Counted from the first letter of the stretch, positions 48,251 to 58,777 are shown. The stretch is 64,000 bases of DNA from Serratia sp. UGAL515B_01 (GCF_033095805.1 NZ_CP109901.1:682001-746000), one strand, 5' to 3'. Notes: generated by a model not told the origin, from the sequence alone. Program-made: numbers and translations.

Positions 48251-49285
48251 ATGCAAAAGAATATGAAACATCCGTTAATGCATTGGATGGGGGTCTTTTT
48301 TTTATTAATGATGGGAAATATCATGTCATTACAGGCAAACACAACGTTTACTAATCCCGTACTGAGTGATGGAGCAGACCCATGGGTGGTTCGTCATACT
48401 GATGGTTATTACTACTACACCCAAACCACGGCGAGCAATATTACGCTATGGCGCACAAAGGATTTGAGCGAGCTGGATAATGCTGAACAGAAAGTCGTCT
48501 GGATGCCTAAACCCAATAGCGTGAATAGCGAGCACGTCTGGGCACCTGAGTTACATTATCTGGATGGCCGTTGGTACATCTATTTTGCCGCGTCTGCAGG
48601 TGATATGACCCAACAACGCATGTATGTGCTGCAATCAGAAAATAGCGATCCGTTCAGTGAATATCATTATCCTGCGGCAACCCAGTCAGGAAAAATAGCA
48701 GATGCCAGTGATAAATGGGCTATTGATGGCACTATTTTCGAGTTTGAAGGAAAACGTTACTTTATTTGGTCGGGTTGGGAAGGTGATACTAATGAACAGC
48801 AACGTCTTTATATCGCCAGAATGGGGACACCATGGCAATTAACTAGTGAGCGTGTCGAATTATCCAGGCCAGAATTTACGTGGGAACAGGTTGGAACACC
48901 ACTGGTTAACGAAGCCCCTCAGGTATTAATCAATTCTAAAGGCCAAGTGTTTATTGTCTATTCAGCTAGCGGAAGCTGGACAGATGATTATTGCCTTGGC
49001 TTGCTGCTTTTCAAAGGGGGCGACCCGATGGTAGCGGCCAATTGGAGCAAGCATCCGACGCCGGTCTTTAGCAAGAATGAAGCCGCCGATGTCTATGGCC
49101 CTGGACATAACGGCTTTTTTACCGACAATCGTGGACAATCCTGGCTGATTTACCACGTAGCAAAATTCAAAGGCGCGGGCTGGGCGCGTGAAATTCATAT
49201 GCAGCCTTTTGGCTGGCAGTCCAATGGATTTCCTGCTTTTGGGCAAGCCATTGGTTCTCAAGTGCAACAAGCCAAGCCGAATTAA
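48251..49285 (+). CDS. GH43 glycoside hydrolase, exported
   Basis: The 344-residue five-bladed propeller has GH43 residues Asp43 (DGADPWV, base), Asp159 (AIDGTIF, pKa modulator) and Glu221 (NEAPQ, acid). GH43 covers arabinases, arabinofuranosidases, xylosidases and exo-galactanases. The N-terminus is a signal peptide (cleavage near LQANT), placing it in the periplasm beside the binding protein. GalE downstream hints at galactose release. Confidence 0.87.
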   Translation: MQKNMKHPLMHWMGVFFLLMMGNIMSLQANTTFTNPVLSDGADPWVVRHTDGYYYYTQTTASNITLWRTKDLSELDNAEQKVVWMPKPNSVNSEHVWAPELHYLDGRWYIYFAASAGDMTQQRMYVLQSENSDPFSEYHYPAATQSGKIADASDKWAIDGTIFEFEGKRYFIWSGWEGDTNEQQRLYIARMGTPWQLTSERVELSRPEFTWEQVGTPLVNEAPQVLINSKGQVFIVYSASGSWTDDYCLGLLLFKGGDPMVAANWSKHPTPVFSKNEAADVYGPGHNGFFTDNRGQSWLIYHVAKFKGAGWAREIHMQPFGWQSNGFPAFGQAIGSQVQQAKPN

Positions 49286-49305
49286 ATCAAATAGAGGGAG
49301 TTAGT

Positions 49306-50334
49306 ATGACAATTTTAGTCACAGGTGGTGCTGGTTATATTGGTTCCCACACTGTTCTATCACTACTTGAGCTGAATAAGGATGTGGTAGTTCTAGACAA
49401 TCTGTCGAATTCGTCTGAGGAGTCACTGCGCCGAGTGAAGCAATTAACAGGAAAAGAGGTGATTTTTTATGAGGGCGATATTCAGGATGACACATGCCTA
49501 AAGCATATTTTTGATTGCCATAAGATTTCTTCAGTGATCCATTTTGCCGGGCTGAAAGCGGTAGGCGAGTCCACGCACAACCCTTTGGAGTACTATAAAA
49601 ATAACGTCTCTGGGACTCTCACTCTCTTGGATGAAATGCGCCGGGCTAATGTGCATCAACTTATTTTCAGTTCTTCAGCAACCGTCTATGGCGCAAATTC
49701 CCCAGTTCCTTATGTCGAAACGACTCCCATCGGCAGTACTACCAGCCCGTATGGCACTTCCAAAATGTTTATTGAGCACATTCTGCAAGATTTTGCCAAA
49801 GCCGAGCCTCAATTCTCAACTATTGCTTTACGTTATTTCAACCCTGTCGGTGCCCATGAGTCAGGCCTGATCGGTGAAGACCCAAATGGTATACCCAATA
49901 ATTTGTTGCCCTATATTGCGCAGGTAGCAATCGGCAAACTGGAAAAACTGGGGGTTTTTGGTGGTGATTATCCTACCAGGGATGGTACAGGGGTACGTGA
50001 TTATATTCATGTCATGGATCTGGCAGAAGGACACTGTATAGCGATGGATAAGTTGCGAATACTCAGAGGTTTTAGGGCCTACAATCTGGGGAGCGGGGTT
50101 GGGTACTCAGTATTGGAAATGATACAGGCTTTTGAAAAAGCGTCGGGTGTGACTATTCCTTATCAGATATTGCCGCGTCGTGATGGTGACCTCCCTGCTT
50201 TCTGGGCCGATGCAGGGTTAGCCAAGATGGAACTCGGTTGGGAAGTGTCTCGTGGTATTAATACCATGATGCGAGATACTTGGAATTGGCAAAATAAAAA
50301 TCCGAAGGGTTATCATCATCACCATGATCGCTAA
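49306..50334 (+). CDS. galE: UDP-glucose 4-epimerase
   Basis: The 342-residue extended SDR has the N-terminal [11 protein letters not shown] site, Ser/Tyr/Lys catalytic residues ([13 protein letters not shown]) and [11 protein letters not shown], as in enterobacterial GalE. It interconverts UDP-galactose and UDP-glucose. Presence at the end of a sugar import operon, away from galTKM, suggests the transported sugar contains galactose. The C-terminus ends in a His-rich tail (HHHH). Confidence 0.93.
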   Translation: MTILVTGGAGYIGSHTVLSLLELNKDVVVLDNLSNSSEESLRRVKQLTGKEVIFYEGDIQDDTCLKHIFDCHKISSVIHFAGLKAVGESTHNPLEYYKNNVSGTLTLLDEMRRANVHQLIFSSSATVYGANSPVPYVETTPIGSTTSPYGTSKMFIEHILQDFAKAEPQFSTIALRYFNPVGAHESGLIGEDPNGIPNNLLPYIAQVAIGKLEKLGVFGGDYPTRDGTGVRDYIHVMDLAEGHCIAMDKLRILRGFRAYNLGSGVGYSVLEMIQAFEKASGVTIPYQILPRRDGDLPAFWADAGLAKMELGWEVSRGINTMMRDTWNWQNKNPKGYHHHHDR

Positions 50335-50483
50335 ATTTAATTTAGCATGCTATTCAGGGTTGAATACCGAGTAATGTACTCATGGTTATTGGCATATTTA
50401 GCTTGGCAAACAGGAGGCGAGCATCTATGGATAAATCGAACTTTTGCTGATCGCTACACTGAGGCGAAAGAGGGAAATTAGGT

Positions 50484-51086
50484 ATGTTGGGAAATAGTAA
50501 AGACGTTGAAGGGACTTGGTTTGCCGATCCGATGAAGGGGAGCATTCCCGTTCAACTTTCCGATATAATAAACGACGTGTTATTGCCCGCCGGGATCTGC
50601 ATATCGCAACCTCAACGAGAAACTGAGAGCGGCGAGTATGGCGCCTGTCAGTTTGAGGTGGAAGGCAAGCGAGTCTTATTCCGCGTCGCTAATACAACCC
50701 CAACTAAACTCGGGCAATTTGTGACCATGTGGAAAAGACCGCGTGCACAGGATGAGATTATGCCCATCGATTATGACGATGGCATTGAGTTCGTATTAGT
50801 GAGCGTCTTTGATCATACTCATCGGGGTCTCTTTATCTTCAACAAATATGTGCTGGCGAAAAAGGGGGTCATGTCAGTGAAGGGCAAAGAGGGGAAAAGA
50901 GCCATTCGCGTTTATGCTCCTTGGGTTAAACCCATTGTGAAACAAGCGATTACAACGCAAGAATGGCAGTTGCAGCACTTCGTTTCAGCAGCTTCCGGTG
51001 AAGTCAATTTTAATAAGCTCAAGGCGTTGCTAACACTAGATAATTGGGTTAAGGGACACCCCCTAACAATAGATAGTCTTTTCTAA
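50484..51086 (+). CDS. MepB-like protein
   Basis: The 200-residue protein matches the MepB family (the second gene of the staphylococcal mepRAB operon). Conserved blocks are LFRVANTTPTKLGQFVTMWK, FIFNKYVLAKKGVM, GKRAIRVYAPW and TTQEWQLQHF. The family has no proven biochemical role. No MATE pump is beside it here. Start may be TTG/ATG variants upstream. Confidence 0.8.
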   Translation: MLGNSKDVEGTWFADPMKGSIPVQLSDIINDVLLPAGICISQPQRETESGEYGACQFEVEGKRVLFRVANTTPTKLGQFVTMWKRPRAQDEIMPIDYDDGIEFVLVSVFDHTHRGLFIFNKYVLAKKGVMSVKGKEGKRAIRVYAPWVKPIVKQAITTQEWQLQHFVSAASGEVNFNKLKALLTLDNWVKGHPLTIDSLF

Positions 51087-51220
51087 GGGGCTATGTGTAA
51101 TCCTGTGGTGCGACACGAGTTGGCTCTAATGGAATGGACGCTCCCCCCACTTAAACAGCATCAGTGTGCCAATATGGGACTGTGTCAAACACGACCATTT
51201 AATAGCTGGGAGAGTCTATC

Positions 51221-51259
51221 ATGAAGATGACAACCCTCGGTATCGATCTGGCAAAAAAT
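51221..51259 (+). pseudogene. IS110-family transposase N-terminal stub
   Basis: MKMTTLGIDLAKN is the invariant N-terminus of IS110-type transposases, cut off where an IS3 end begins. Confidence 0.65.
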
Positions 51260-51620
51260 GAACCACCTTGGGTTTCTTGGAGACTAAACGCTCAATGAAA
51301 GGAGATCCGAAATCACATCAAAATCCGCAAACCGTTATCCATCCGAGTTGCGTGAACGTGCCGTAAGAATGCTATTGGAACATCGCGATGAATATGTCTC
51401 TGAGCAGGAAGCCATCCCGCCATTTCATCCAAGATAGGCCGCCATTACGATACCTTGCGGGCCTGGTGGTGCCTTAACAAAACGGCATTCGCAGCAAGCC
51501 AGGTCTCGGCTTATTTTGCTCCGGCGGAGTTCGAGCGACACTGGAAAAAATAATGCCACTTATCGAACGCCTGAGTGGCGAATACGGGAGCGGGCCAATC
51601 TGCCGCGAGCTGGATATTGT
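51259..51620 (+). pseudogene. IS3-family remnant (OrfA and OrfB scraps)
   Basis: The left end TGAACCACCTTGGGTTTC is an IS3-family terminal repeat. OrfA pieces follow in shifted frames (RYPSELRERAVRMLLEHRDE; AISSKIGRHYDTLRAW). A short OrfB-like start (MPLIERLSGEYGSGPICREL) lies at 51553. Nested with the IS110 stub and IS1 piece. Confidence 0.65.
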
Positions 51621-51746
51621 GTAAGTGAGCAGAAAGAGGTGGTGGCAGTCACTGCAACGAAATCTGTCATGGCCTTTAGGGTTCTGACTATGGTGGTAAA
51701 TCTGAGCAGACTGACAGCACGTACAACAGGCATTAACTCTAGCCAT
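51600..51746 (-). pseudogene. IS1-family InsA remnant
   Basis: MARVNACCTCCQSAQIYHHS and then DRFRCSDCHHLFLLTYT keep the two zinc-binding Cys pairs of InsA, then similarity stops. Confidence 0.65.
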
Positions 51747-51836
51747 GAGAGAACCTCAGAAGCCTACATTATACATCAGATTCAACTCATTAGAGGCATC
51801 ATCCCAAAAATCAATTCAGTCTTCTATTTTGCAATA

Positions 51837-51859
51837 GCGCCCCAGAGTTTCTGGGGCGC
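51837..51859. terminator. Stem-loop downstream of the autotransporter
   Basis: GCGCCCCAGA and TCTGGGGCGC pair perfectly across a three-base loop, 33 bases past the autotransporter stop. Confidence 0.7.
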
Positions 51860-51891
51860 TTCATGCTTAATGAAGTTAAGATGATATTAAA

Positions 51892-54800
51892 TCACCATGA
51901 TATTTTAACACCGAGGCGACCGCTAACACTGCTGCCCTTACCGCCATCAAGAGCATGGTTATAATCAGTTGTGGCAAAGACTGTCCAGTTTTTATTAATT
52001 TGACCTGAAATACCTACACCAACCTGTCCCCAAGTGCTACCTAGCTTTGTATCTAGGCTGACCGCATTATTGCCATTGAGATCACGGAATGTGGTTTTGG
52101 CATCTGCACCCATCTTGTGCCACAGGTTAGCCCGCCCCCACATAATGACCTTATCTTCAGTCTGAGTCATCACGGTTTTGGTCAGACGGGTACCAATACG
52201 TGTATCCAACGTATCCGTGCTGCCGTATTGTACCTGGCCGTAGTCGTCATGGAAGTTATCCAGCGATACATGCTGATAAATTGCCTGTCCCTGTGGTTCG
52301 ATTGCCCAGTTATTATCAAGGGCAAAAGGATAGCCGCCTTCCAACGATGCTGCAAACCCGCTCCCATCAGTTTTGGAACGGCTACTAGCATACGTTCTGA
52401 TATCAATATCATCATAGATTGTGCCCTGCATGACGGCATCAACATAAGCGCCTTTGGAGTTTTTGTGCGTCCAATAAGCACCTAATGAGTAGCCTTTCAT
52501 CGCAACAGTACCAGCATGCCCACCAAAGACACTGTCGACATTACTGTCAATCCTTGATGCGCCGATATAGATGCCAGCCATATCACAAACGCCTTGTTTA
52601 TCCTGTTTGTTCAACAAATCGAAGCCTGTCTCGAAGCCGTAGAGATCAAAATCATAGGTTGGCCCATTCTGTTCAAAGTGTTGATAGCGTTCACTCATGT
52701 TACCCGACTTGTGACCACGATCGCCGGTTTCGCCGAAGATACGTCCCCAAGCAGCATGCGTATCGGCTTTGCTATAGCGTAGGTCCTCACCCTGTCGATC
52801 ATGATAGGTACCCAGCATAGCGACTCCCAGGCGATTGGCTAGTGCTGGTACAACCATGCTGACTGGTACCTCAGGTCGATAGTTTGGTAATTCCTGCACA
52901 TTGCCTTTTGGTTCAGTAACTTCTGGTTGTTCGACTTCTGGTTGTTCGACTTCTGGTTGTTCGACTTCTGGTTGTTCGACTTCAGGTGGATTAACGATGA
53001 CGGTATTGCGCAAATACCAGTTCTGATCGTTGGCATTTCTACCTGTATTCTGACGTCCGCCTTGGTATAACTGATATTCGTAAGCACCTGCAGCAACCCG
53101 ATTGCCCAGCACAAAAGCGCCTGCATCTGTAGTTGCACCGTTTGCTGTGTCAACCACACGAATACCATCGCCTATTGTCAGAGCACCTTGACCACCTGTG
53201 CCCATAATATGCAAGGTAGTATTACCTGAGGCGTGCCCACCGTCGATCAGTAGGCGGTCGCTTGGTGAGTCATCGCCTTCGAGGTAGGTATTGAGCTTAA
53301 TGACGCCACCTGTGCCAGTATAGTCATGGGTTTTCAGGACGCGATAGCTACTCTGTTGCGCAATGTCAGAGCTAGGAGAGGCGAATGTAATGGCACTGTT
53401 TTGGTTAATTAGAGACGACACATTGGCATCGCTTGTTACTGTCCACAATGAAGCATTACTTAGCGTAACCGTGCTTGTGCTATCTTCCGCGGTCAGTGCA
53501 GTACCTCTCACTTCGCTGGTGTCTAGTGCCACCTGCGTGTGACCACCGTTCGCGACATTAAGCCACGTGCCATTGTTGTCGAGAGCACGCGAATTGGATA
53601 AATTGACCTGCGAACTCCCTTTGTCAGCGTTGATTGTCGTTCCTTGCTCGGATACGATGCTGACATTGTTAAGATTTGCGCTGCTAATATCAGTTGTACT
53701 GCTGGCGATGGATAAGGCTGCGGCGTTCAATCCGGTGCTGTGCATTGAACCGTTGGTGAAGTTCAATGTCGCTCCATCTTGTACCCAACCGGTATGAGCC
53801 GCCATACCGTCTGTTACTACATTGACGTTATTGGCATTAATCGTCGCATGATTGCCGAGAGCAGCCAGGCTATGGGCCGATTGCCCGGACGTTTCTATTG
53901 AAGAATCGCGCAACTCAATCTTACCGTTGTAGCGGGAATAAGCACCATAGGAACCTTCCCCTGCTGTAATTATCGTCGTTCCATCTGCAGTGATGAGACT
54001 TTGCGCGGTGTCATTATTACCGTTAAAAGCGAATAAACCGTGCCCTACTTTACCAGTAGTTGTCAGCGTGTCACCGTTGAGTAAAACATGTCCACCTGAC
54101 AGAGCATAAGCTGCATGACTAGTGCTGGTGATATCGGTATTACCGGTAGATAGGTCGATCAATGTATTCGCACCATTGGCATATAGGCCAAAGTTACCGG
54201 ATTTTATAGAGCCATTTTCGATGAGGATCGAGTTTGTGCCGGGCATAGAGTTGGCGCCATAGTTAGTGGCATTGATGTCAACATTTTTGATAGTAACAAG
54301 AGCGTTACCATTTATCGCTTGTGCACCGACAGCCGCAGTGATTGTACCATCTGTCATGGTAATAACACTGTTACCGTTATTTTGTATACCTGATCCGCTA
54401 GACGTAATCTTCAGATTGTTTGCTACGATATTGCTGTTACCATTTGCAAACAAACCAGCAGTATTCAGCCCCGACACATTCAACTCACTGTTCGAAACAG
54501 TGATGTTTGAGTTACTAGAGGCTCGGAAAGCATAGGCAAATTGCCCTGTTGTAGTAATAAGGCCGTTGTTGAAATTAGCCTGGCCATAACTGAACGCATA
54601 TAACCCATTGATATTTTTGCCTGTAGTGCTGATCGTTACGTTATCAGCATTGATGACACTGTTCTTGCCAGAAACGTTCACAAGGCCATCTGCGGCACTA
54701 TCATTGATAGCATCGGAATGCAGAATATTACCATTCAATGTCGTAGTGCTACCACTCGACTCTACAATTCTATCATCTGCAGCGAATACCTGAGTTGGGA

Positions 54801-54936
54801 TGGCAAGCAGTGATGAAATCGCCAAAGCGAGTGGCGATAATCTTAACAACCACTGATGGTTATCTTTTAGTTTATAGAGATAACTCTTTGAAAAACCCTT
54901 TTTGGGAACTGATAAAAAGCGATCGTTGTTTACCAT
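51892..54936 (-). CDS. Pertactin-like type V autotransporter adhesin
   Basis: The 1014-residue protein has a long signal peptide ending near VFAADD (residue about 53). The passenger is a beta-helix rich in Asn/Ser/Thr/Gly repeats (about 60-640). A proline/glutamate linker of VEQPE units follows, then an autotransporter beta-barrel (about 745-1014), ending GRLGVKISW. Type Va autotransporters secrete their passenger to the surface for adhesion or aggregation. Four identical 15-bp DNA repeats (52921-52980) encode the linker. A stem-loop lies downstream. The DNA upstream is A/T-rich; no partner gene. Confidence 0.88.
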   Translation of the reverse strand: MVNNDRFLSVPKKGFSKSYLYKLKDNHQWLLRLSPLALAISSLLAIPTQVFAADDRIVESSGSTTTLNGNILHSDAINDSAADGLVNVSGKNSVINADNVTISTTGKNINGLYAFSYGQANFNNGLITTTGQFAYAFRASSNSNITVSNSELNVSGLNTAGLFANGNSNIVANNLKITSSGSGIQNNGNSVITMTDGTITAAVGAQAINGNALVTIKNVDINATNYGANSMPGTNSILIENGSIKSGNFGLYANGANTLIDLSTGNTDITSTSHAAYALSGGHVLLNGDTLTTTGKVGHGLFAFNGNNDTAQSLITADGTTIITAGEGSYGAYSRYNGKIELRDSSIETSGQSAHSLAALGNHATINANNVNVVTDGMAAHTGWVQDGATLNFTNGSMHSTGLNAAALSIASSTTDISSANLNNVSIVSEQGTTINADKGSSQVNLSNSRALDNNGTWLNVANGGHTQVALDTSEVRGTALTAEDSTSTVTLSNASLWTVTSDANVSSLINQNSAITFASPSSDIAQQSSYRVLKTHDYTGTGGVIKLNTYLEGDDSPSDRLLIDGGHASGNTTLHIMGTGGQGALTIGDGIRVVDTANGATTDAGAFVLGNRVAAGAYEYQLYQGGRQNTGRNANDQNWYLRNTVIVNPPEVEQPEVEQPEVEQPEVEQPEVTEPKGNVQELPNYRPEVPVSMVVPALANRLGVAMLGTYHDRQGEDLRYSKADTHAAWGRIFGETGDRGHKSGNMSERYQHFEQNGPTYDFDLYGFETGFDLLNKQDKQGVCDMAGIYIGASRIDSNVDSVFGGHAGTVAMKGYSLGAYWTHKNSKGAYVDAVMQGTIYDDIDIRTYASSRSKTDGSGFAASLEGGYPFALDNNWAIEPQGQAIYQHVSLDNFHDDYGQVQYGSTDTLDTRIGTRLTKTVMTQTEDKVIMWGRANLWHKMGADAKTTFRDLNGNNAVSLDTKLGSTWGQVGVGISGQINKNWTVFATTDYNHALDGGKGSSVSGRLGVKISW
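52921..52980. repeat. 15-bp tandem repeat (4 copies) in autotransporter linker
   Basis: TTCTGGTTGTTCGAC occurs four times without change; on the coding strand each copy gives five residues of the VEQPE series. The unit length keeps the frame, so copy number could vary between strains and alter linker length. Confidence 0.9.
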
Positions 54937-55356
54937 CTTGAGACTATTTCCTTGATAAGTCTGAATTTCTTACTGATTTAAAATATTTAATGAACATATG
55001 TTCAATATGTGGGAAAACGAGAAAAAAAGTTAATACTTGCAAGTAATAAAACGCGTAGTAATTGACTTTTCAGAATATCCCTTCGTACGACATAGCCAAT
55101 TACTCAAGAAAAAATATAAATACTTTCAAATTAACCTGGATAATTCAAATAGTGCCAATGCTTATATTTTTGTTTTTTTTACTTATTTTTCAGTTGTTTG
55201 AGTATTTCAGGGCGCAATTTTAATGCATATAAACAAGTCGAAGAAAGGATTTTCCTCAATGGATGTGTGCCTATCGTTTGTGATGCTTACAATAATATTT
55301 TTACCAAAAAACTATCTTCTTTAAATATTTCCATATAGTCAATAGTGAAATTCTTA
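54937..55356. other. Region upstream of the autotransporter
   Basis: About 420 A/T-rich bases with no gene. They should hold the autotransporter promoter and end at the IS5-type element. Confidence 0.5.
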
Positions 55357-56275
55357 GGCTGTGTCCCTTAACCCAATAGTCGCTTTAAAAACAACCGAAC
55401 AGAGCCTAATTTAAGCATGCAAAGGTCATTTCTGGCGGTTTTTTCCGAGCGAGTGGCAATGCGACGATGTTCTTTTAACATCCCAAAGCACCGCTCGACG
55501 ACATTGCGTTTTTTATACCGCTGAGTATCCAGTTTTCTGCGTCCATCTCGACTGGCTTTTTCATTCGATTTAAAAGGAATAACCGCTTTTATGCCTTTTA
55601 TTTTCAGGTGATTACGAAGCTTCTGGCTCGAATAGCCCTTATTGGCTAACATGGCGTTAGGACGGGACTTTAGGTGTCCACTTTTTCTAATAATACCAAC
55701 TCGGTTTAACAACGTTTCAGCATATTGACTCTCATGAGTTTGCCCACCGCTCAGGCAAAAGCTTAACGGCAACCCTGAGCTGTCTGTCGCCAAATGGACT
55801 TTGGCGCCAAAACCACCTCGAGAGCGACCAAGTCCATGCTCCTTGAGTTCATCGGGGTACTTTTTTAGCTCCTGCTGCCGCTTTTAATGCCCTGATATTG
55901 CTGCCATCCAGTGCTATAGCATCCCAATTGATGAGTTTGTTCTCATCCAAAATCTGGAGTAATTATTGAAAATACTATTTATTACTCCAGATTTTGACCA
56001 CCGATTAAAACGGTTGTAAATCGTTTTCTAATTGCCATACCTTTCAGGAAGATCTCGCCAGGGAGCACCAGAGCAAAGCACCCAAAAGATCCCGTTCATT
56101 ACAGGCCTATGTTCAAGGTAGGGACGACCACTGCTAACACGATTACGTTCAGGCGGCAACAGGGTGGAAATGAACGCCTAAGCCTCATCAGGGACATCAT
56201 AACGAGCCAAATTCAAAAGCCTCTTGTCGGCTAAATATCGCTAAATTGTACAAAAAATAGTTACGAGGCACACCC
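55357..56275 (-). mobile_element. IS5-group element (IS427-like), transposase broken
   Basis: The ends GGCTGTGTCCCTTAAC (left) and GTTACGAGGCACACCC (right) are imperfect inverted repeats flanked by TA. On the minus strand a 141-residue frame (55368-55793) holds the C-terminal half of a DDE transposase (GGQTHESQYAETLLN; ANKGYSSQKLRNHLK; NVVERCFGMLKEHRR with the catalytic Glu). The N-terminal half upstream is broken by several stops and shifts. It shares end sequences with the MITEs at 3037 and 23011. Confidence 0.8.
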
Positions 56276-56299
56276 TAGCATCAGGGGATGAGGTTAGGC

Positions 56300-56445
56300 A
56301 TGAATCAGCAACTCACCTTCACGGATAGCGAGTTCAATGGGTAAGCGCCGCAAAATCCGTAAAGAGATATTTTTTGCTCGCACGGACACTCTACTCCGAT
56401 GGCCCAGAATGTTTGCTGTCATTGAACCCGTTTACACGCGTAGCG
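56300..56445 (+). pseudogene. Other IS5-type transposase N-terminal remnant
   Basis: MNQQLTFTDSEFNG, then after a shift KRRKIRKEIFFARTDTLLRW, resembles the N-terminus of IS5/IS1031-type transposases (LTFADSEF.SKRR.TRKEIFL.R). It is cut off at about IEPVY. Confidence 0.6.
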
Positions 56446-56640
56446 GTGCGCGGTCGATATAGCCTGGTTGAAACGACGAAAGCCAATGGGCTTGTTCCAT
56501 TTGACTACCTGATGCAGGTGTTTACCCAACTGCCAGCCCTTGCCGGTGAGAGTGAACTGGCTCGCTACCATGATAACCCGCCAGAGCGGTTAAAAACGCC
56601 AGGCAGTCAGCGACACAGAATGAACTGGGCTCGTTTCAGC
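56446..56640 (+). pseudogene. IS66 TnpC C-terminal remnant
   Basis: SLVETTKANGLVPFDYLMQV, then FTQLPALAGESEL, matches the conserved C-terminal block of IS66 TnpC. It belongs to a different copy from the IS66 element at 56809. Confidence 0.6.
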
Positions 56641-56723
56641 CGGTTGTGTGAACGCTGGATCCCGTCACCCCGAATAATGCACCCTTATCCCATGCAACGC
56701 TTCCACGCCAGAACCCGAAGTAG

Positions 56724-56796
56724 GAGCCGGATGCGTTAGCAGCGCACGTCCGGATCTGCGCGGGGGGTAGCCGGTAACGGCTATCCCTACCGCAAC
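56724..56796 (+). ncRNA. Group II intron 3' end scrap (domains V and VI)
   Basis: GAGCCGGATGCG (56724) and GCGCACGTCCGGATC (to 56756) form a domain V-like helix with the typical two-base CG bulge. GTAGCCGGTAACGGCTAT follows as a domain VI-like hairpin. No intron reverse transcriptase is present. The lower stem has one G-A mismatch, so the call is tentative. Confidence 0.5.
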
Positions 56797-56956
56797 CCCA
56801 AGACCGCCGTATGCATCCGGTGATCTCACCTTGAGTGAATAAACTCATCGGTTATTCTATTGGTGCTGGTTGGGCGAAGGTGTTTTTTGCGAAGGGTAGC
56901 AGCTCGTCTAGTTGGCTATTTTTCCATGTCGGAATATGGGTAAGAACGAAGCTCAA

Positions 56957-58414
56957 TCAGGTAAAGGGGTCTATACCATTGAGTTTGGCGGTTTGTAGCA
57001 GACTCATGATACCGGCCAGGCGCTGCCCGGCCAGCAGTGAACCTGCAAAGAGCCAATTCTTTCTACCCAAAGCCACAGGACGGATGCAGTTTTCAATGTG
57101 GTTGTTATCAATCGGGATCCCGCCATCATCCAGATAGCAGAGTAAAGCTGGCCAGCGTTTCAAGGCATGCAGGATGGCTTTGTGGATCCCCGAGTTACCC
57201 GGAACTTGATGTTGTTGTGCTAATAACAGTGCATGCAGCGTAGCCAGATGCGGTTTGGCATAACGGTTTCGCCATCGTTGCCGATTTTGGGTTGTTCGCG
57301 TTTTTATCAACCGCTCTAATTTGTACAGCTCGCGGATGCCGTCCAGTACGCGTTTGGCCAGTGGGTGATGGTTAACTTTGTATTGCTCAAAGAACTTGCG
57401 TCTGACGTGGGCAAGGCACCCGGCTTCTTTTATTGCGCCAGAAGCAAAGAGCGCTTTATAGCCAGCATAGTCATCAACAACCAACGTACCGGTAAAACCG
57501 GTCAAAAAAGTCTGTGCATAGCCCCCATTGCGTCCGGGTTGGCAATCAAACATCACCATACGCTGCTCTGCCACTGCCACTGCCACTGCCACTGCCACTG
57601 CCGGTGAAGCGTATGCCCAGAGGTAACCACGTTGTGCGGTGCCTTTTTTACCTGCCAGCAAGGTGAGTGGCGTTTCATCAGCATGCAACACCTTCTGCTC
57701 ACAGAGTAACGTCTGCAACCGTTCTACCAGAGGTTTAAGGGCAATACCTACTTTACCCATCCAATCAGACAGGGTACTGGTAGACAGTGTGATCCCCTCG
57801 CGAGCGAAGATTTGGCTTTGCCGATACAGCGGAAGATGGTCAACACATTTATTGATGGTGATATGCGTCAATAAGCCCGGTGCAGCCTGACCTTTATCAA
57901 TAACCTGTGCCGGTAACTCGGCACTGTGCACCGTCTGGCAGCAAGGGCAGCTATATTGTGGACGTACCGTTTTCCTGACAATAAATTGCGCCGGGATATA
58001 ATCCAGTGTCTCGTTCACTTCATCACGGAGAAAACGGAGTGGATCACCGCACTGTGGACAGTTTGTGCTCTCCGGCTCCAGCCTGCTTTCTTCACGCGGC
58101 AAGTGAGCCGGTAATGCCTGGCGCTTGGGTTTCTTTACCGTAGCCGGTGGTGCTGCGGGCAAGGCTTTTTCCAGTTCGGCTTCCAGCGCGCTGATATCGG
58201 TCTCATTGTCCTCATCCAACAGGCTGAGCTGAGCGGGTGAGAAGTTTTCTGCTTTGCGTCCAAACCGGGCTTGACGCGCCTGAGCCAGCAACTCAGCCAG
58301 ACGAGTATTCTCACGCTGGAGTTTTAGCACCAGCGTGCGTAATTGGTCATTAGTCAGGTCGGACGGCAATGTCATCATGGCAGCAATATTACCACACTGA
58401 TTAAATATCATCAT
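56957..58414 (-). pseudogene. IS66 TnpC transposase, truncated by a nonsense codon
   Basis: The 485-residue frame contains the leucine-zipper N-terminus (DLTNDQLRTLVLKLQRENTR), zinc-finger (CPQCGDPL; YSCPCC) and DDE core (HADETPL; VDDYAGYKALF; HIENCIRPVALGRKNWLFAGS). After DPFT a TGA replaces the usual TGG; the same frame continues LSFVLTHIPTWKNSQLDELL to a TAA at 56852. A CTGCCA tract (57568-57603) encodes an Ala-Val run (AVAVAVAVAVA) not usual in the family. Confidence 0.87.
57568..57603. repeat. Hexanucleotide microsatellite CTGCCA in TnpC
   Basis: Five CTGCCA units plus one CTGCCG, encoding Ala-Val repeats on the minus strand. In-frame expansion is likely. Confidence 0.85.
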
Positions 58415-58441
58415 TTAAATCAAACGATTATGTGATTACTT

Positions 58442-58777
58442 TTATTGCCAATTCGCCAAGATTTGGCCTTCGACTTGTTGCCAGTCAATGCCTTTTACCA
58501 GCCAGGAAAATTGATCGGTGGTCAGTGTCCAGGTGGTGTCCCCTTCTCGAGGCCAGGCAAAATGACCGCGATGTAATCGACGTACCGCCAACCAGACTCC
58601 ATGCTTGTCCCAGCGCAACAACTTGATGCGAGTGCGTGCTTTATTACAGAAAATAAACGCAGCTTCACTTTGCCAGGTCTGACCGAGATGTTCGGCAACA
58701 TATTGAGTTAACTTATCCACCCCACACCGCATATCTACGGGCTGGCGAGCAATCCAGACGTGTTCAGGGATCAGCAT
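58442..58777 (-). CDS. IS66 TnpB accessory protein
   Basis: The 111-residue IS66 Orf2 protein has the family pattern (PVDMRCGVDKLTQYV; AAFIFCNKARTRIKLLRWDK; GVWLAVRRLHRGHFAWP). It overlaps TnpA and is intact. Confidence 0.88.
   Translation of the reverse strand: MLIPEHVWIARQPVDMRCGVDKLTQYVAEHLGQTWQSEAAFIFCNKARTRIKLLRWDKHGVWLAVRRLHRGHFAWPREGDTTWTLTTDQFSWLVKGIDWQQVEGQILANWQ

Noticed and set aside
52921..52980. CRISPR-like direct repeats
   Set aside because: Units are contiguous, have no spacers and lie in frame inside a coding region.
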